Shown: in pieces, positions 32,867 to 43,176 of the stretch | Position numbering within the stretch: the stretch's first letter is position 1 | Layout: each line of letters starts with the position of its first letter | NCBI GenBank assembly: GCA_041751935.1 | Contig: JBGSIA010000101.1 | Location: 1 to 64,000, forward strand | Length of the DNA: 64,000 bases | Source of the DNA: JBBSJZ01 sp041751935 | GTDB taxonomy: Bacteria > Planctomycetota > Planctomycetia > Pirellulales > Pirellulaceae | Direction: 5' to 3' | Made by a program: the position numbers and the translations under genes | Notes under the pieces: generated by a model | Database searches by the model: none | Told to the model about the DNA's origin: nothing | What the model saw: only the letters and a program-made list of their open reading frames with translations

Positions 32867-35019
32867 TGGATATCCAAATCGGAAATCCCAGTGCCGCTTA
32901 TCTGTTTGTGATGCCGGTACTCGCGCTGCTGTTGGGAATGTATGGGGCATTTGCTCGCCACCGCGCGTCGCGAGTTTTTGCCACTGACAATCTCGCGGCG
33001 CGCATGTTGCCTCCGAGTCTCGCTTGGCGGCGTGGACTTTCCATCGTGTGCTTGGCTGCTGGGTTCGCGTTTCTGGTGCTCGCACTCATGGACATTCGCT
33101 GGGGAAAAACAACTCGCGAAGTTCCCCAAAAGGGAATCGAAGTCATGTTCGCGTTGGATGTGTCTCGCAGTATGCTCGCTGAAGACGTGGCACCCAATCG
33201 GCTTGCACGTGCCAAGCAGCAGATCAATGACATGATCGATGAAATGTCGGGAGATCGTATCGGGCTGGTCGCTTTCGCAGGAGACGTTCGACAAAGCGTA
33301 CCACTGACCAGTCATTACGAGGATTTCCGCCAAACGCTCGATTCACTCGGTCCACACAGTGTCCATCGTGGTGGATCACGGCTTGGCGACGCGATCCGAG
33401 TCGCCACACTGGGGTTTATTGACAAGACTCAAGATCACAAAGCGATCATCATTTTTACCGATGGCGAAGACCAAGAGAGTGATCCAGTGGACGCTGCGGA
33501 GACAGCAGTCAAAACTCATGGCATCCGCATCTTTACTGTCGGACTAGGCGATATGGATACAGGTGCACTGGTTCCAGCCGCCGCAGACAATGCTCGTGGT
33601 ACCAGTACCAACTACGCGAAGTTCAATGGCCAACCCGTGCGATCGAAACTGAACGGCAAGATACTGAGCCAAATCGCGACCCAAACCAACGGTGCTTACA
33701 TCCCCGCCGGGACGCAAACGGTCAACATGTCCGACGTGTATCATGGCTACGTTGCCAACGTTCCTCAAACGGAATTCGAAACGGCATCGATTGAGGCCTA
33801 CACTGCTCGGTACCAGTGGTTCGCCGCATCGGCGTTGGTGCTATTGATGCTCGAAGTTTTGCTCTCCACGCGACGTCAGCGAAACATTGGCAGCAGCACA
33901 CTTATCAGTACAAAATCGATCGTCGACCGCCCGTTGCTGCAACGCACAGCGGCCAGCATCCTGTGCCTGGGCTCACTTGCAGGGTTCGCAACGCCAGCCT
34001 CCGCTGCCGTGCCAACCGATCAACAAATCGCCGAACAAATCAATCGTGGCAACGAACTTGTGCGAAAGGGCGACTTCCAGCAGGCCGTAGCGACGTATGC
34101 AGATGTGCAAGCCGTGGGCGAATTAGGCGATCAACTCGCTTACGCACGCGGTGTTGCTCAATATCGAAGCGGTGATATCGAATCGGCCGCCGATTCATTC
34201 ACCATCGCCGCTGGAAGCAGTGAAGCGAGCCTTGCTGCTCGCAGTCAGTTCAATCTCGGCAACTGCTATTACTCACAAGGTTTGGACCTTGCCGAAAGTG
34301 ACAAGAAGAATGCCATCGAAAGGCTGCACACAGCAATCTCCCACTATCGCGGTTCACTGCGAAAAGAGCCCAATCAAACTGACGCGCGGGCCAATATTGA
34401 ACTCGCCGCCGCGTTGATAAAAAGACTCTCCCAGCAAGAACCTCAATCAAAGCAGGAACCTCAACAAGAGCAAGATTCTTCGCAGGACCAAGAGCAGCAA
34501 GACTCGCAAAGCGAAAGCAAGAAGCAAAGCGAGAACCAAGAGCAAAGCGGTAACGAAGAACAACGCGACAGCCAACAGCAGCAGGGGGATCAGCCGCAAA
34601 CGGACCAACAGGGAAAAGAGTCTGAGCCGACCGAGAATAGCAAAGAATCAGATCAACAGCAGCAACAACAGAATGCGACATCCGAATCAGATTCAATGCA
34701 GCAACCATCCAAGCCACCAACCAGCGATCCATCGCCGTCAGAGTCCGAGGAAACAACGGCTGAACAATCACCAGCTGATTCTCAGCAATCTCCCCAACCG
34801 TCTCCTGAAGGTGAACTCTCCGCTTTAGAGGAAAACGAGGCTGGACAGTCAGCCCAGGATATGGGCCAAGCGATGAATGAGTCAGCCGAGGAGGGCATGA
34901 TGACTCGCGAAGAAGCACTCAAATTGCTGCAAGCGGTACGGGACCGCGACATGCTGCGACGAATGCAACAGCAACGACGCGAACAATCACAACGAGTCAT
35001 TGTGGAGAAAGATTGGTAG
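32863..35019 (+). CDS. BatB-BatC fusion protein (vWA + TPR)
   Basis: 718 residues from ATG 32863, set by GGAG just upstream and the ATGA overlap. Residues 1-320 are BatB: two N-terminal helices, MIDAS 'ALDVSRSMLAEDV', 'FTDGEDQESDP', then a C-terminal helix ('WFAASALVLLMLEVLLSTRR'). After a charged loop comes a second signal-like hydrophobic stretch ('TAASILCLGSLAGFATPASA') that re-enters the membrane, followed by BatC-type TPRs. A Gln/Glu/Ser-rich low-complexity stretch of about 160 residues and an Arg/Gln-rich helix close it. The internal signal-like helix looks like the leftover start of a once separate BatC. Confidence 0.88.
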   Translation: MMDIQIGNPSAAYLFVMPVLALLLGMYGAFARHRASRVFATDNLAARMLPPSLAWRRGLSIVCLAAGFAFLVLALMDIRWGKTTREVPQKGIEVMFALDVSRSMLAEDVAPNRLARAKQQINDMIDEMSGDRIGLVAFAGDVRQSVPLTSHYEDFRQTLDSLGPHSVHRGGSRLGDAIRVATLGFIDKTQDHKAIIIFTDGEDQESDPVDAAETAVKTHGIRIFTVGLGDMDTGALVPAAADNARGTSTNYAKFNGQPVRSKLNGKILSQIATQTNGAYIPAGTQTVNMSDVYHGYVANVPQTEFETASIEAYTARYQWFAASALVLLMLEVLLSTRRQRNIGSSTLISTKSIVDRPLLQRTAASILCLGSLAGFATPASAAVPTDQQIAEQINRGNELVRKGDFQQAVATYADVQAVGELGDQLAYARGVAQYRSGDIESAADSFTIAAGSSEASLAARSQFNLGNCYYSQGLDLAESDKKNAIERLHTAISHYRGSLRKEPNQTDARANIELAAALIKRLSQQEPQSKQEPQQEQDSSQDQEQQDSQSESKKQSENQEQSGNEEQRDSQQQQGDQPQTDQQGKESEPTENSKESDQQQQQQNATSESDSMQQPSKPPTSDPSPSESEETTAEQSPADSQQSPQPSPEGELSALEENEAGQSAQDMGQAMNESAEEGMMTREEALKLLQAVRDRDMLRRMQQQRREQSQRVIVEKDW

Positions 35020-35027
35020 ACATAGCC

Positions 35028-37751
35028 ATGCACCAGACCCTTCGAATTTTCATTCTCGTTTGCCTGATGAGTTGGGGACTGCTAGCATCCGCTGCCGACG
35101 TTGATCTGCGGCTGTCCTCGCGAGAAGCATACGTTGGCGCTCCCATCGTGTTGCAACTGGATATTGTCAATGCGGAAAGTTATCAACCACCAACGCTTCC
35201 CCAGATCGACGGGTTGCAAATTCGATCCGTGGGAGCTCCTTCGCAAAGCTCGCAAATTACGATCATCAATGGTCGTCGCAGCGAAAGACGTAGTATCTCG
35301 TTGCAATACGAAATCACGCCCAACCGAGCTGGCACGTATGAACTGCCTCCACTGACTCTCGATGTTGACGGCAAACGCATTGAAACCGAATCAATCACCT
35401 TTGTAGCAACCAAAAGTGATACCGGAGACTTGTTGTTCGTCGAAGTCGAAGGCAAAAAGAAAAAGGTCTACGTTGGTGAACCTTTAGAATTGACGCTAAA
35501 GATTTGGCTTAAACCATTTCGTGATCGAGAAAACCGGATTCGCCTAGACGAAGAGCAGATGTGGCGGACACTCGCTCGTGGTACGTCGTGGGGTAGTTTC
35601 TCTGACCGCATGCAAGAATTGGCGGAGAACAACCAACGACCCGGTGGACATGAGGTACTTCGTGACGACGGTGAAGGAAACCAGGGCAGTTATTTCCTAT
35701 ATGAAATCAACGCAACGATCTATCCCAACCATCCTGGTACGATTGATGCCGATGATGTGCAGGTGGTCGTGGAGTACCCGACGACATTGGATAGGCGACG
35801 AAGCTCGTTTGGTCGATTGTCGCAGATGTTCGACGACGATTTGTTCGGCTCAACGTTCGGTGACGAATTGGTAATCACAGCGACACGTCCAATCGTCGCT
35901 GGTGCCCAAGTCGATGCCACGCAAGTCTTGCCGATTCCCATGGTGGGACGCCCACCGGATTATCGAGGCGCAGTCGGTAAGTACGAGATCTTCACTCAAG
36001 CACGTCCCACGAGTGTAAAAGCTGGCGATCCGATCACCCTGGATATTGGGATCAATGGTAGTGGCCCCATGCAGTTGGTCCAATCTCCGCCGCTGGCGGA
36101 GCTAAAGCAAGTGACAGATGATTTCAAGGTCTCCAATCAACCCTTAGCTGGCTATGTTCGTAACCACACGAAACTATTCACCACAACGATACGTCCGCGA
36201 CGCGAAGGCATCACCGAGATTCCTCCGATACCGCTGAGTTTTTTCAATCCAGAGACACAGTCCTTTGAAACCGTACTGAGTGAGCCGATTCCCATTACGG
36301 TGACACAATCTGATTCGCTCTCCCTGGACTCAATCGTTTCTACGAATGAATCATCAAGCAACTTTGAGCCAGCCAGTGATGATGCACCAACCAATGGAAC
36401 TGATTCCGCGACGTCATCCACTGCTGAGCCGAATTTTCGAAACAACGATTCACTGACGGTATTGCAAAATCAAACTCGCCAATCAGCGACCAACTGGTGG
36501 CTACCCTGGCTAGTCGTTCCTGCCTTCCTGTGGCTCGTGGTGTTTGTGCTTCGCTATTGGCACGAACTCGCTGAGTGGATCTCAAGTTTTGGTTCGGCAC
36601 ACAAGCGATGCATAACCAAGATCCGCAGCGCGACCTCCAGAGATGAAATACTCGACGCAATCCGTGTATTTCTGGGTAAGGAAAATTCCAGTTTGAGCGA
36701 TGCGATAGGCGGCTTGCGAATGCGCGGACAGTATCCGCTGGCGGCAGAAGTGGAAACGTACGTTGCCTTGCTGCAACGAAACGGAATCATCGAACCGACT
36801 GGAGAGCAGTTGCAAAATTGGAAAGAAAACGCGTGTGAACTTGTGAATCGAGTTGATGCGGTTTTGAGAAGCCGCGGCCACCGCGTGGCCGGTCGTTCGA
36901 CCGTCTCGTCAACAAAACGAATGACGGCATCGGTGGGGATGTTGTGTGCAGTCAGCTGGGCAAGTCATTCGATCGCCAGCGATTCCTACGTTGACCTGAC
37001 GGTGGAACAGCAGCAAGCGATTTTGCAAGAAGCGTCAACTGCCTATGCGACTGCGATGAACATTTCCGACGAGCAGCCTGCAGAAGCCAAAGAAGGGTTT
37101 GCGACAGCAGCCACAAAGTATCAATTGCTTGTCGATGCTGGAATCCGAAACAGCGATCTGTATTTGAATCTCGGCAACGCCTATTTGCAAAGCGGCGAAC
37201 TTGGCCGAGCAATCGCCCATTATGAGAAAGCCAAGCTGTATTCACCTGACGACTCAAAGATCGACAGCCATTTGCGATATGCTGCAACCAAAGTTTACGA
37301 TGGGTCGAGTCAACTTGAAGAAATGGATAACAACGTCATCGTGATGCTCGTTGCCATCATCGATCGCTGGGCTCAACCGCGGTTAATCATCGCGACCATG
37401 CTCGTTTCGTCGACCCTGTTTTGGCTGATCGCGATCCTGCGAACACTTGGCTATCGTTTTGCTTTTCTGCGAATCGCCATCGTTCCGCTGGTGCCATTCG
37501 CTATCTCTGTCGCGTTGATCTTCGTGTTACCCTCCAATCGTGCGCAACATTCGCTGGGTATCGTCGTTGTTGATGAGATTACATTGCGTGGTGGTGATGG
37601 CGAAGCCTTTGCTCCGCTGGCAACGATACAACGCGCCCAGGGGCGGCGAGTGGAAGTAGTCGCTAATCGCGGCGGTTGGGTAAAAATTCGCACCACGGAC
37701 AATCAAATCGGCTGGACGGAAGATCGCAGTTTGATTCAGGTAAATACTTGA
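35028..37751 (+). CDS. BatD-BatE fusion protein with SH3-like tail
   Basis: 907 residues from ATG 35028 (TTG 35013 is an alternative). Signal peptide ('ILVCLMSWGLLASAADVDLRL'), then the BatD beta-rich repeats ('GAPIVLQLDIVNAESY', 'YVGEPLELTLKIWLKPF'), a membrane helix ('WWLPWLVVPAFLWLVVFVLRYW') and a cytoplasmic helical segment. A second signal-like stretch ('MTASVGMLCAVSWASHSIAS') leads to BatE TPRs ('DLYLNLGNAYLQSGELGRAIAHYEKA'), two helices and a C-terminal SH3b-like domain ('ITLRGGDGEAFAPL', 'VVANRGGWVKIRTTDNQIGWTED'). SH3b domains usually bind peptidoglycan or ligands at the envelope. Last gene of the operon. Confidence 0.88.
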   Translation: MHQTLRIFILVCLMSWGLLASAADVDLRLSSREAYVGAPIVLQLDIVNAESYQPPTLPQIDGLQIRSVGAPSQSSQITIINGRRSERRSISLQYEITPNRAGTYELPPLTLDVDGKRIETESITFVATKSDTGDLLFVEVEGKKKKVYVGEPLELTLKIWLKPFRDRENRIRLDEEQMWRTLARGTSWGSFSDRMQELAENNQRPGGHEVLRDDGEGNQGSYFLYEINATIYPNHPGTIDADDVQVVVEYPTTLDRRRSSFGRLSQMFDDDLFGSTFGDELVITATRPIVAGAQVDATQVLPIPMVGRPPDYRGAVGKYEIFTQARPTSVKAGDPITLDIGINGSGPMQLVQSPPLAELKQVTDDFKVSNQPLAGYVRNHTKLFTTTIRPRREGITEIPPIPLSFFNPETQSFETVLSEPIPITVTQSDSLSLDSIVSTNESSSNFEPASDDAPTNGTDSATSSTAEPNFRNNDSLTVLQNQTRQSATNWWLPWLVVPAFLWLVVFVLRYWHELAEWISSFGSAHKRCITKIRSATSRDEILDAIRVFLGKENSSLSDAIGGLRMRGQYPLAAEVETYVALLQRNGIIEPTGEQLQNWKENACELVNRVDAVLRSRGHRVAGRSTVSSTKRMTASVGMLCAVSWASHSIASDSYVDLTVEQQQAILQEASTAYATAMNISDEQPAEAKEGFATAATKYQLLVDAGIRNSDLYLNLGNAYLQSGELGRAIAHYEKAKLYSPDDSKIDSHLRYAATKVYDGSSQLEEMDNNVIVMLVAIIDRWAQPRLIIATMLVSSTLFWLIAILRTLGYRFAFLRIAIVPLVPFAISVALIFVLPSNRAQHSLGIVVVDEITLRGGDGEAFAPLATIQRAQGRRVEVVANRGGWVKIRTTDNQIGWTEDRSLIQVNT

Positions 37752-37842
37752 TTCGCCACATCTCACTCGACGTCAAAACCTTGCACTCGGTGCGACTTCC
37801 AACGCGGGAAAATCGTCAAGGATCGAACACCACAGGACAGTT

Positions 37843-38376
37843 TTACGGTTTGTTTTCGACTTTCTTTTTCGCCTGAATCCAAGCTTGATTGCGTGTTAAT
37901 TTGATGGGTATGATCGAGTCTCTTGCATCATGCTGACCGCTTGTCGGGACAAACTCCGCACCGTCTCGTTTCAAGAACATCATGTAGTAATGCCCGGGAC
38001 CCGTCAAATAGGATGTCTCCTGTTCGGTCTCTGCAACACCATTAAATCGAAAGAATCGAGCAGCCTTACCTCCCGTACCCAAACCATGATCATGCTTGAC
38101 GCCAAAATGTCGTACGATCAGATCGGATTCGGTGGCGGTCCCACGCATGTAGACCATTGGTTGAATGCGGGTAAGGAACATATCGCAGGTTTCCGGGCTG
38201 TACCCAGAATCGTTCTTGACGATGCTAGAAAAGTGGACAGTACAGATAACGATAACATCCGATTCTTCCTGTAACCGTTCAATTGTATACGGGCCCAAAG
38301 CATACACAGATGTGCAAACCTGCGTGGCAAGGAGCAGTGTCAACATCATTGGTCGTAGAGCCATTTTTTGGGTCAT
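37843..38376 (-). CDS. Secreted hypothetical protein
   Basis: 177 residues from ATG 38376 with a signal peptide ('MTLLLATQVCTSVYALGPY' region). The mature part begins 'YTIERLQEESDVIVICTVHFSSIVKND'; such 'E.SD.IV...V' openings are common in small envelope proteins that act as cargo or carry a metal or cofactor, but no family is recognised. Three Cys residues are present (one in the signal). Convergent with the Bat operon and divergent from the BNR gene. Confidence 0.6.
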   Translation of the reverse strand: MTQKMALRPMMLTLLLATQVCTSVYALGPYTIERLQEESDVIVICTVHFSSIVKNDSGYSPETCDMFLTRIQPMVYMRGTATESDLIVRHFGVKHDHGLGTGGKAARFFRFNGVAETEQETSYLTGPGHYYMMFLKRDGAEFVPTSGQHDARDSIIPIKLTRNQAWIQAKKKVENKP

Positions 38377-38556
38377 TGTTTTATCCAAGGGTATGTTTGC
38401 CGATAAGCAATCTCGTCGGATGACGCCGTTTGGGCCGAAGTCTGTCGGGTAAGTACAGGAGGAGGCATTTTCAATCTATACTCGTTGCCTCAACAACGAA
38501 CAACATGTCCATGTTTAATTGTTGATCGTGCCCCCCATTCGAAAGTGTAAAACCCA

Positions 38557-39720
38557 ATGAAGCTGATTTTTTACTTTCTAGCGGCTGCGTTCGCTGTTTT
38601 GTGTAACCAAACATCTGCCGAGGAACTGGCTACGATTCTAGAGACGAAAGTCATTAGTCATCAGCCGGAGTACTATCATGGTTGGTCGACTGTCGTGCGT
38701 CGGTCCAGCGGCGAGTTGTGGGTGTCGTGGTCGGGTGGTCGTGAGGGCCATATTTGTCCCTTCGGTCAAGTACAGGCAATGACCTCACGCGATGACGGTA
38801 ATACATGGACATGGCCCCAGGTGTTGTTGGATAGTGCTACCGACGATCGCGACTCCGGCGTGCTTGAAACGGCGAATGGCACCCTGTTGGTAACCACCTT
38901 CACTTCCTTGGCGTATGAGCCCTTGTTAGAGAGAGCAAGAGCCAGTGCTGACGTCACCTCTGAAAGCAAGCCGTCTGGAGGTATGACGCCAGAGAAATAC
39001 GCACGGTGGGATGCGGCGCACGCTCGTCTTGGTGATGAAGAGCGCAAGGCAGAACTTGGCCAGTGGCTAATTCGCTCTACGGATGGCGGAAGGTCCTGGT
39101 CCAGCCGCATTCCAACAATTGTCAACAGTCCGCATGGGCCGATTCAACTGCGCGATGGTCGCCTGCTCTATGCGGGTAAGCAGCTATGGAACGAAGACAA
39201 AAAAATTGGCGTCTGTGAATCAACGGATGATGGACAGAGTTGGCAATGGCTGGCCGAAATTCCGGCCCGTCCAGACGATGACGCGTCAGATTATCATGAA
39301 CTTCACGCTGTCGAAGCCGCTGATGGCACTCTCATTGCACAAATTCGCAACCACAACACAGCCGACAAGGGATGGACACTACAGACGGAGTCCGCCGATG
39401 GTGGAAGAACGTGGAGCGTGCCTCACGCGGTCTGTTTCGGCCTGCCGTCTCATTTGCTTCGTCTTCGCGATGATCGTCTCGTCATGAGCTATGGCCATCG
39501 GCGCCCTCCGTTTGGGAACCAGGCTCGCATCAGCAGTGATAACGGAAAGACTTGGGGAGAACCCATCATCCTTTCGGGTGATGGCATCGGTGGCGATCTG
39601 GGTTATCCCAGCACCGTTGAACTTAATGACGGGACTCTGCTTACAGTTTGGTACGAAACCATGAAAGAGCCCAAGCTTGCCGTACTCCGCCAAGCGAAGT
39701 GGCGGCTGAATTCTCGCTAG
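38557..39720 (+). CDS. Secreted exo-alpha-sialidase-like (BNR/Asp-box) protein
   Basis: 387 residues with a signal peptide ('LIFYFLAAAFAVLCNQTSAEE'). Five Asp-box (S-x-D-x-G-x-T/S-W) motifs are present: 'SRDDGNTW', 'STDGGRSW', 'STDDGQSW', 'SADGGRTW' and 'SSDNGKTW', at regular intervals of a six-bladed propeller. 'VLETANGTLLVTTF' and 'GDLGYPSTVELNDGTLLTVWYE' are typical of the GH33/BNR_2 family. In planctomycetes such proteins are often not true sialidases; substrate is unknown. It stands alone between two larger units. Confidence 0.88.
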   Translation: MKLIFYFLAAAFAVLCNQTSAEELATILETKVISHQPEYYHGWSTVVRRSSGELWVSWSGGREGHICPFGQVQAMTSRDDGNTWTWPQVLLDSATDDRDSGVLETANGTLLVTTFTSLAYEPLLERARASADVTSESKPSGGMTPEKYARWDAAHARLGDEERKAELGQWLIRSTDGGRSWSSRIPTIVNSPHGPIQLRDGRLLYAGKQLWNEDKKIGVCESTDDGQSWQWLAEIPARPDDDASDYHELHAVEAADGTLIAQIRNHNTADKGWTLQTESADGGRTWSVPHAVCFGLPSHLLRLRDDRLVMSYGHRRPPFGNQARISSDNGKTWGEPIILSGDGIGGDLGYPSTVELNDGTLLTVWYETMKEPKLAVLRQAKWRLNSR

Positions 39721-39883
39721 GCTGACGATAGGCAAATGTCATGGACGACAACTGCCAATGCCGACTTTGCCGACTAGGCAAAATGGGCTGGCGATCTATC
39801 GAGGCTGATGAGTGCCGGGTAGACTGATTCGTTTGTTTCGGGTCGACGTTCACTTGATTTGCTGGCAATGAAATTCACGAGGT

Positions 39884-42800
39884 TTGTTTGTGACTGGTAA
39901 GCCCATCGCTCAGCTCAATTGCCGTGGGACTTGTCTCGTTCCGGCGGTGATGTTGTTTTTGTGTTTGATCACAACGCAGAGGGTGATTGCTGCGGAGTCG
40001 ACCGAGGAGTCGATGGCCGCGTATGCTGATGCGGCAAATTTCCAAACCAATGGAGCGTTACCGTTAGCCATTGATGCTTGGAAAGCTTTTTTGAAGGACT
40101 ATGCCGATGATCCGATGGCTTCCAAGGCAGCACATTATTTAGGTGTTTGTTTGATGCAGCGAGAGCAGCCTGATTATGCTGCTGCGGCTGATGCGTTTGG
40201 CTTGGCGCTCAAGGACAAAGAATACGAGTTGCGGGAAGAGAGCTTAGCGAACCAAGGTTGGTGTTTGTATGCGGCCGCGGGCGAAGGGCAAGAGCGAGAC
40301 AAGGAAAAGCTTAAAGCATCAATGGAGGCCTTCGCCCAGCTTCGCAAAGAGAGCCCCGAGAGCAAGTATTTGGATCGTGCGTTGTTCTACAGCGGCGAGG
40401 CGGCTTACGGGATGTCCCAGCCGAAGCAGGCGATCGGTTTCTACGACGAGTTGTTGAACTTGCCTAGTGCTAAGGACTCGCCGCTTCGATGCGACGCGTT
40501 TTATGCTCGTGGCGTCGCACTGGAAGAAATTGACGAGTTCGAAAAAGCGATTGCATCGTATCGCCAGTTGCTCGATCAATGTGCCAAGGGTGATTTAGTC
40601 ACCGACGTGCATTTGCGTTTGGGTGATTTGCTGATCATGCGTAAGCAGTTCGATGACGCAGTAAAGTCATTTGCTGCGGCGATCGAATCTACCGAGAGTG
40701 CCGAAGATTCGGCATATGCTTTGTTCCGTCAGGGTTTCGCTCTGGTGCAAGCTGAGAAAGCAGCCGAGGCTGCGGTAGCGTACGATCGATTGGCCAAGGA
40801 GTATCCTGATTCGAAGTATGCAGCAAGTGCGACGTTGGCATCGGCTCAAAGCGCGTATCGAGGCGGCAAGATGGAGATGGCCGAGAAGCGGTTCGCGGAA
40901 GTACTCAATCAAAGCAACCCCGCAGCAGCTACCGAGGCGGCACACTGGTTAGCGCGAATCTCATTGAGCAGGAACGATCCGGCGGCAGCCTCGAAAATCG
41001 CGAAGCAGCAACTTGAGGGGAAACTTGACGGCGAGTTTGTCGTCGCGTTGAAACTGGATTATGCCGAAGCGTTGTCATTGGATCCAAAGACGTTGCCGGC
41101 GTCCGTTGCCGCTTACGAGCAGGCCTACAAGGATCATCCGAAAGATCCCTTGGCACCAAGAGCGTTATACAATGCTGCTTTTTCGGCAATGCAAACGGGA
41201 AAGTTCGAGCAAGCGACTAAGTTGACTGACGAGTTTGAGAAGAACTTTTCTGGTCACGCATTAGCTCAAGATGTGATGTTTGTCGCGGCGGAAAGCCAAC
41301 TGCTCAGCGGGCAGGGTGATAAGGCCGCTGGGTTATACGCTAGGCTGTTAGCTAAAGAACCCAAGGACAATGCCCAACGCCCGTTGTGGATTTTACGCAG
41401 TGCTACGAATTTGATTGCCATTCAACAGGCTGAAGAGGCTCTGACGCTGCTCAAGCAAGAAACGGCGAAGTGGACCGATAAAAGGAATCTGGCAGAAGCG
41501 AAGTTCCACGCCGCGCAAGCAAATCTCGCGTTGGGAAAACCTGAACTTGCGGCAAAGGAGTTTGATGCTTGTTACGAAATGGATCCTAAATGGCCGCGTG
41601 CTGATGAAGCTAGACTTTTGGCGGCTCAAGCAAAAGTAGCCAGTGGCAACCGCGACGATGCTGTCGTCCAATGGAAGAAAATCATCAGCGATGATCCCAA
41701 AGGGCGGATGGCGGCACAAGCTCGCTATAAACTTGCACAACTTGCGAGCACGGAAGGCACCTTTGATCGCTCGATCGAATTGTATGACGAAGTGTTGGCT
41801 GCGTCAGCGGACCCTGGTCTTTATCCTTATGCTCAATATGGTAAAGCGTGGTCGTTGTTGCAAATCGAAAAACGCACCGAAGCGATCGCCATACTTGATG
41901 AATTACTGCGAGAGTTTGCTTCGCATCCGGTTGCTGCCGAGGCGTTGTTGGCGCGCGGAGTGAGCTTGCGGCGAGAAGGCAAGCAAGACCGGGCTCTCGA
42001 AGATTTAGAAGCCTTTTTGAAGTACAAGCCACAGGGACTGAACCTCGGGCATGCTCTGTATGAATTAGCGCTCGTTGAACAGAAACGAGGTCAGCCAGCG
42101 AAGGCCGCTAAGCACTTGGAGCAAATTGTCACCGCAGTTCCCTCGTACCCAGCCATGGCCAAAGTGTTGTACGAGTGGGCTTGGTTGCTTAACGAAACAG
42201 GGGCCGAAGAAGCTGCAGTGGAGAAGTTTAAGAAACTGCTAGAGAAATACCCCAACGATGAGCTGAGCAGCGAAGCCGCGTTCTTCGTCGGTCAACGCGA
42301 CTATGCCAAGGAAGATTGGAAGTCCGCTGCGAATTATTTTATCGCGGCAGCGAAATCGTCTCGGGACCCGGCACTTACGGAGAAATCCTATTACCGACTT
42401 GGCTGGTCATACTTCAAGTTAGGTGATTTCGCCAAAGCGGCTGAGGCGTTTCAGGCTCAAGCAACGAAGCTGTCGGGCGGTGCTTTGGTAGTCGACGCGT
42501 TGATGATGGTCGGCGAATCCCGATTCAAGATGTCCAAATTCGAGGATGCGCTGGTCGCCTATGAAGCTGCTAGGGAACGCATTCGCGAAAAAGATGAATC
42601 TGCTAAAACGCTACGTGATCCAGCTGAACGTCAAGTGCGAGAATTGGTCTTGCTGCACGGTGGGCAAAGTGCCGCACAATTAAAACGTTGGGATGAATCG
42701 CTCAAGTGGTACGACGAATTGCGTCAACGATTCCCGGCGACTGGATACTTGCCTCAGGTTTTTTATGAGACAGGGTTTACGCATCAACAGCTCGGCGACA

Positions 42801-43174
42801 ACGAAAAAGCGATGAAGTTTTTCACGCAAGTGGCGGACAACTATCGCAACGAGATCGCGGCTCGAGCCAGGTTCATGATGGGCGAATTACATTTTGCCGA
42901 GCGGCGATTGGATCAAGCGATTACCGACTTCCAACGCGTCATGTATGGTTTCGGAGCCGATAAAGCACCGGCGGAATTTAAGAACTGGCAAGCAAAGAGT
43001 GGCTTCGAGGCTGGGCGGTGCTCCGAGTTACTGATTCAACAGGCCCAGTCGTCCAGCGGTCGCGAAAAAGCGAAACAGTTCGCCACGACGTTCTTTCAAT
43101 ACGTTATCGATAAGCACCCCGGTCATGAGTTGGCTGGGAAGTCGCGAGAACGACTCGAAAATTTGCGAAAATAG
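39884..43174 (+). CDS. Giant secreted TPR-repeat protein (CpoB/YbgF/BamD-like)
   Basis: 1096 residues. Hydrophobic signal ('VPAVMLFLCLITTQRVIAAEST'), then TPR-like repeats for nearly the whole length, at least twenty helix pairs, many of the 'A.Y..G.A....G....A...Y' form. Frequent 'AKEYPDSKYA', 'LLEKYPNDELSSEA', 'VIDKHPGHELA' turns are typical of the YbgF/CpoB and BamD type of TPR. No ATG is in frame at the start; TTG 39884 or GTG 39890 is used. It is followed 2 nt later by TolQ, TolR and the toroid protein, so it takes the place of CpoB in a Tol-like operon. Likely periplasmic. Confidence 0.85.
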   Translation: MFVTGKPIAQLNCRGTCLVPAVMLFLCLITTQRVIAAESTEESMAAYADAANFQTNGALPLAIDAWKAFLKDYADDPMASKAAHYLGVCLMQREQPDYAAAADAFGLALKDKEYELREESLANQGWCLYAAAGEGQERDKEKLKASMEAFAQLRKESPESKYLDRALFYSGEAAYGMSQPKQAIGFYDELLNLPSAKDSPLRCDAFYARGVALEEIDEFEKAIASYRQLLDQCAKGDLVTDVHLRLGDLLIMRKQFDDAVKSFAAAIESTESAEDSAYALFRQGFALVQAEKAAEAAVAYDRLAKEYPDSKYAASATLASAQSAYRGGKMEMAEKRFAEVLNQSNPAAATEAAHWLARISLSRNDPAAASKIAKQQLEGKLDGEFVVALKLDYAEALSLDPKTLPASVAAYEQAYKDHPKDPLAPRALYNAAFSAMQTGKFEQATKLTDEFEKNFSGHALAQDVMFVAAESQLLSGQGDKAAGLYARLLAKEPKDNAQRPLWILRSATNLIAIQQAEEALTLLKQETAKWTDKRNLAEAKFHAAQANLALGKPELAAKEFDACYEMDPKWPRADEARLLAAQAKVASGNRDDAVVQWKKIISDDPKGRMAAQARYKLAQLASTEGTFDRSIELYDEVLAASADPGLYPYAQYGKAWSLLQIEKRTEAIAILDELLREFASHPVAAEALLARGVSLRREGKQDRALEDLEAFLKYKPQGLNLGHALYELALVEQKRGQPAKAAKHLEQIVTAVPSYPAMAKVLYEWAWLLNETGAEEAAVEKFKKLLEKYPNDELSSEAAFFVGQRDYAKEDWKSAANYFIAAAKSSRDPALTEKSYYRLGWSYFKLGDFAKAAEAFQAQATKLSGGALVVDALMMVGESRFKMSKFEDALVAYEAARERIREKDESAKTLRDPAERQVRELVLLHGGQSAAQLKRWDESLKWYDELRQRFPATGYLPQVFYETGFTHQQLGDNEKAMKFFTQVADNYRNEIAARARFMMGELHFAERRLDQAITDFQRVMYGFGADKAPAEFKNWQAKSGFEAGRCSELLIQQAQSSSGREKAKQFATTFFQYVIDKHPGHELAGKSRERLENLRK

Positions 43175-43176
43175 TA

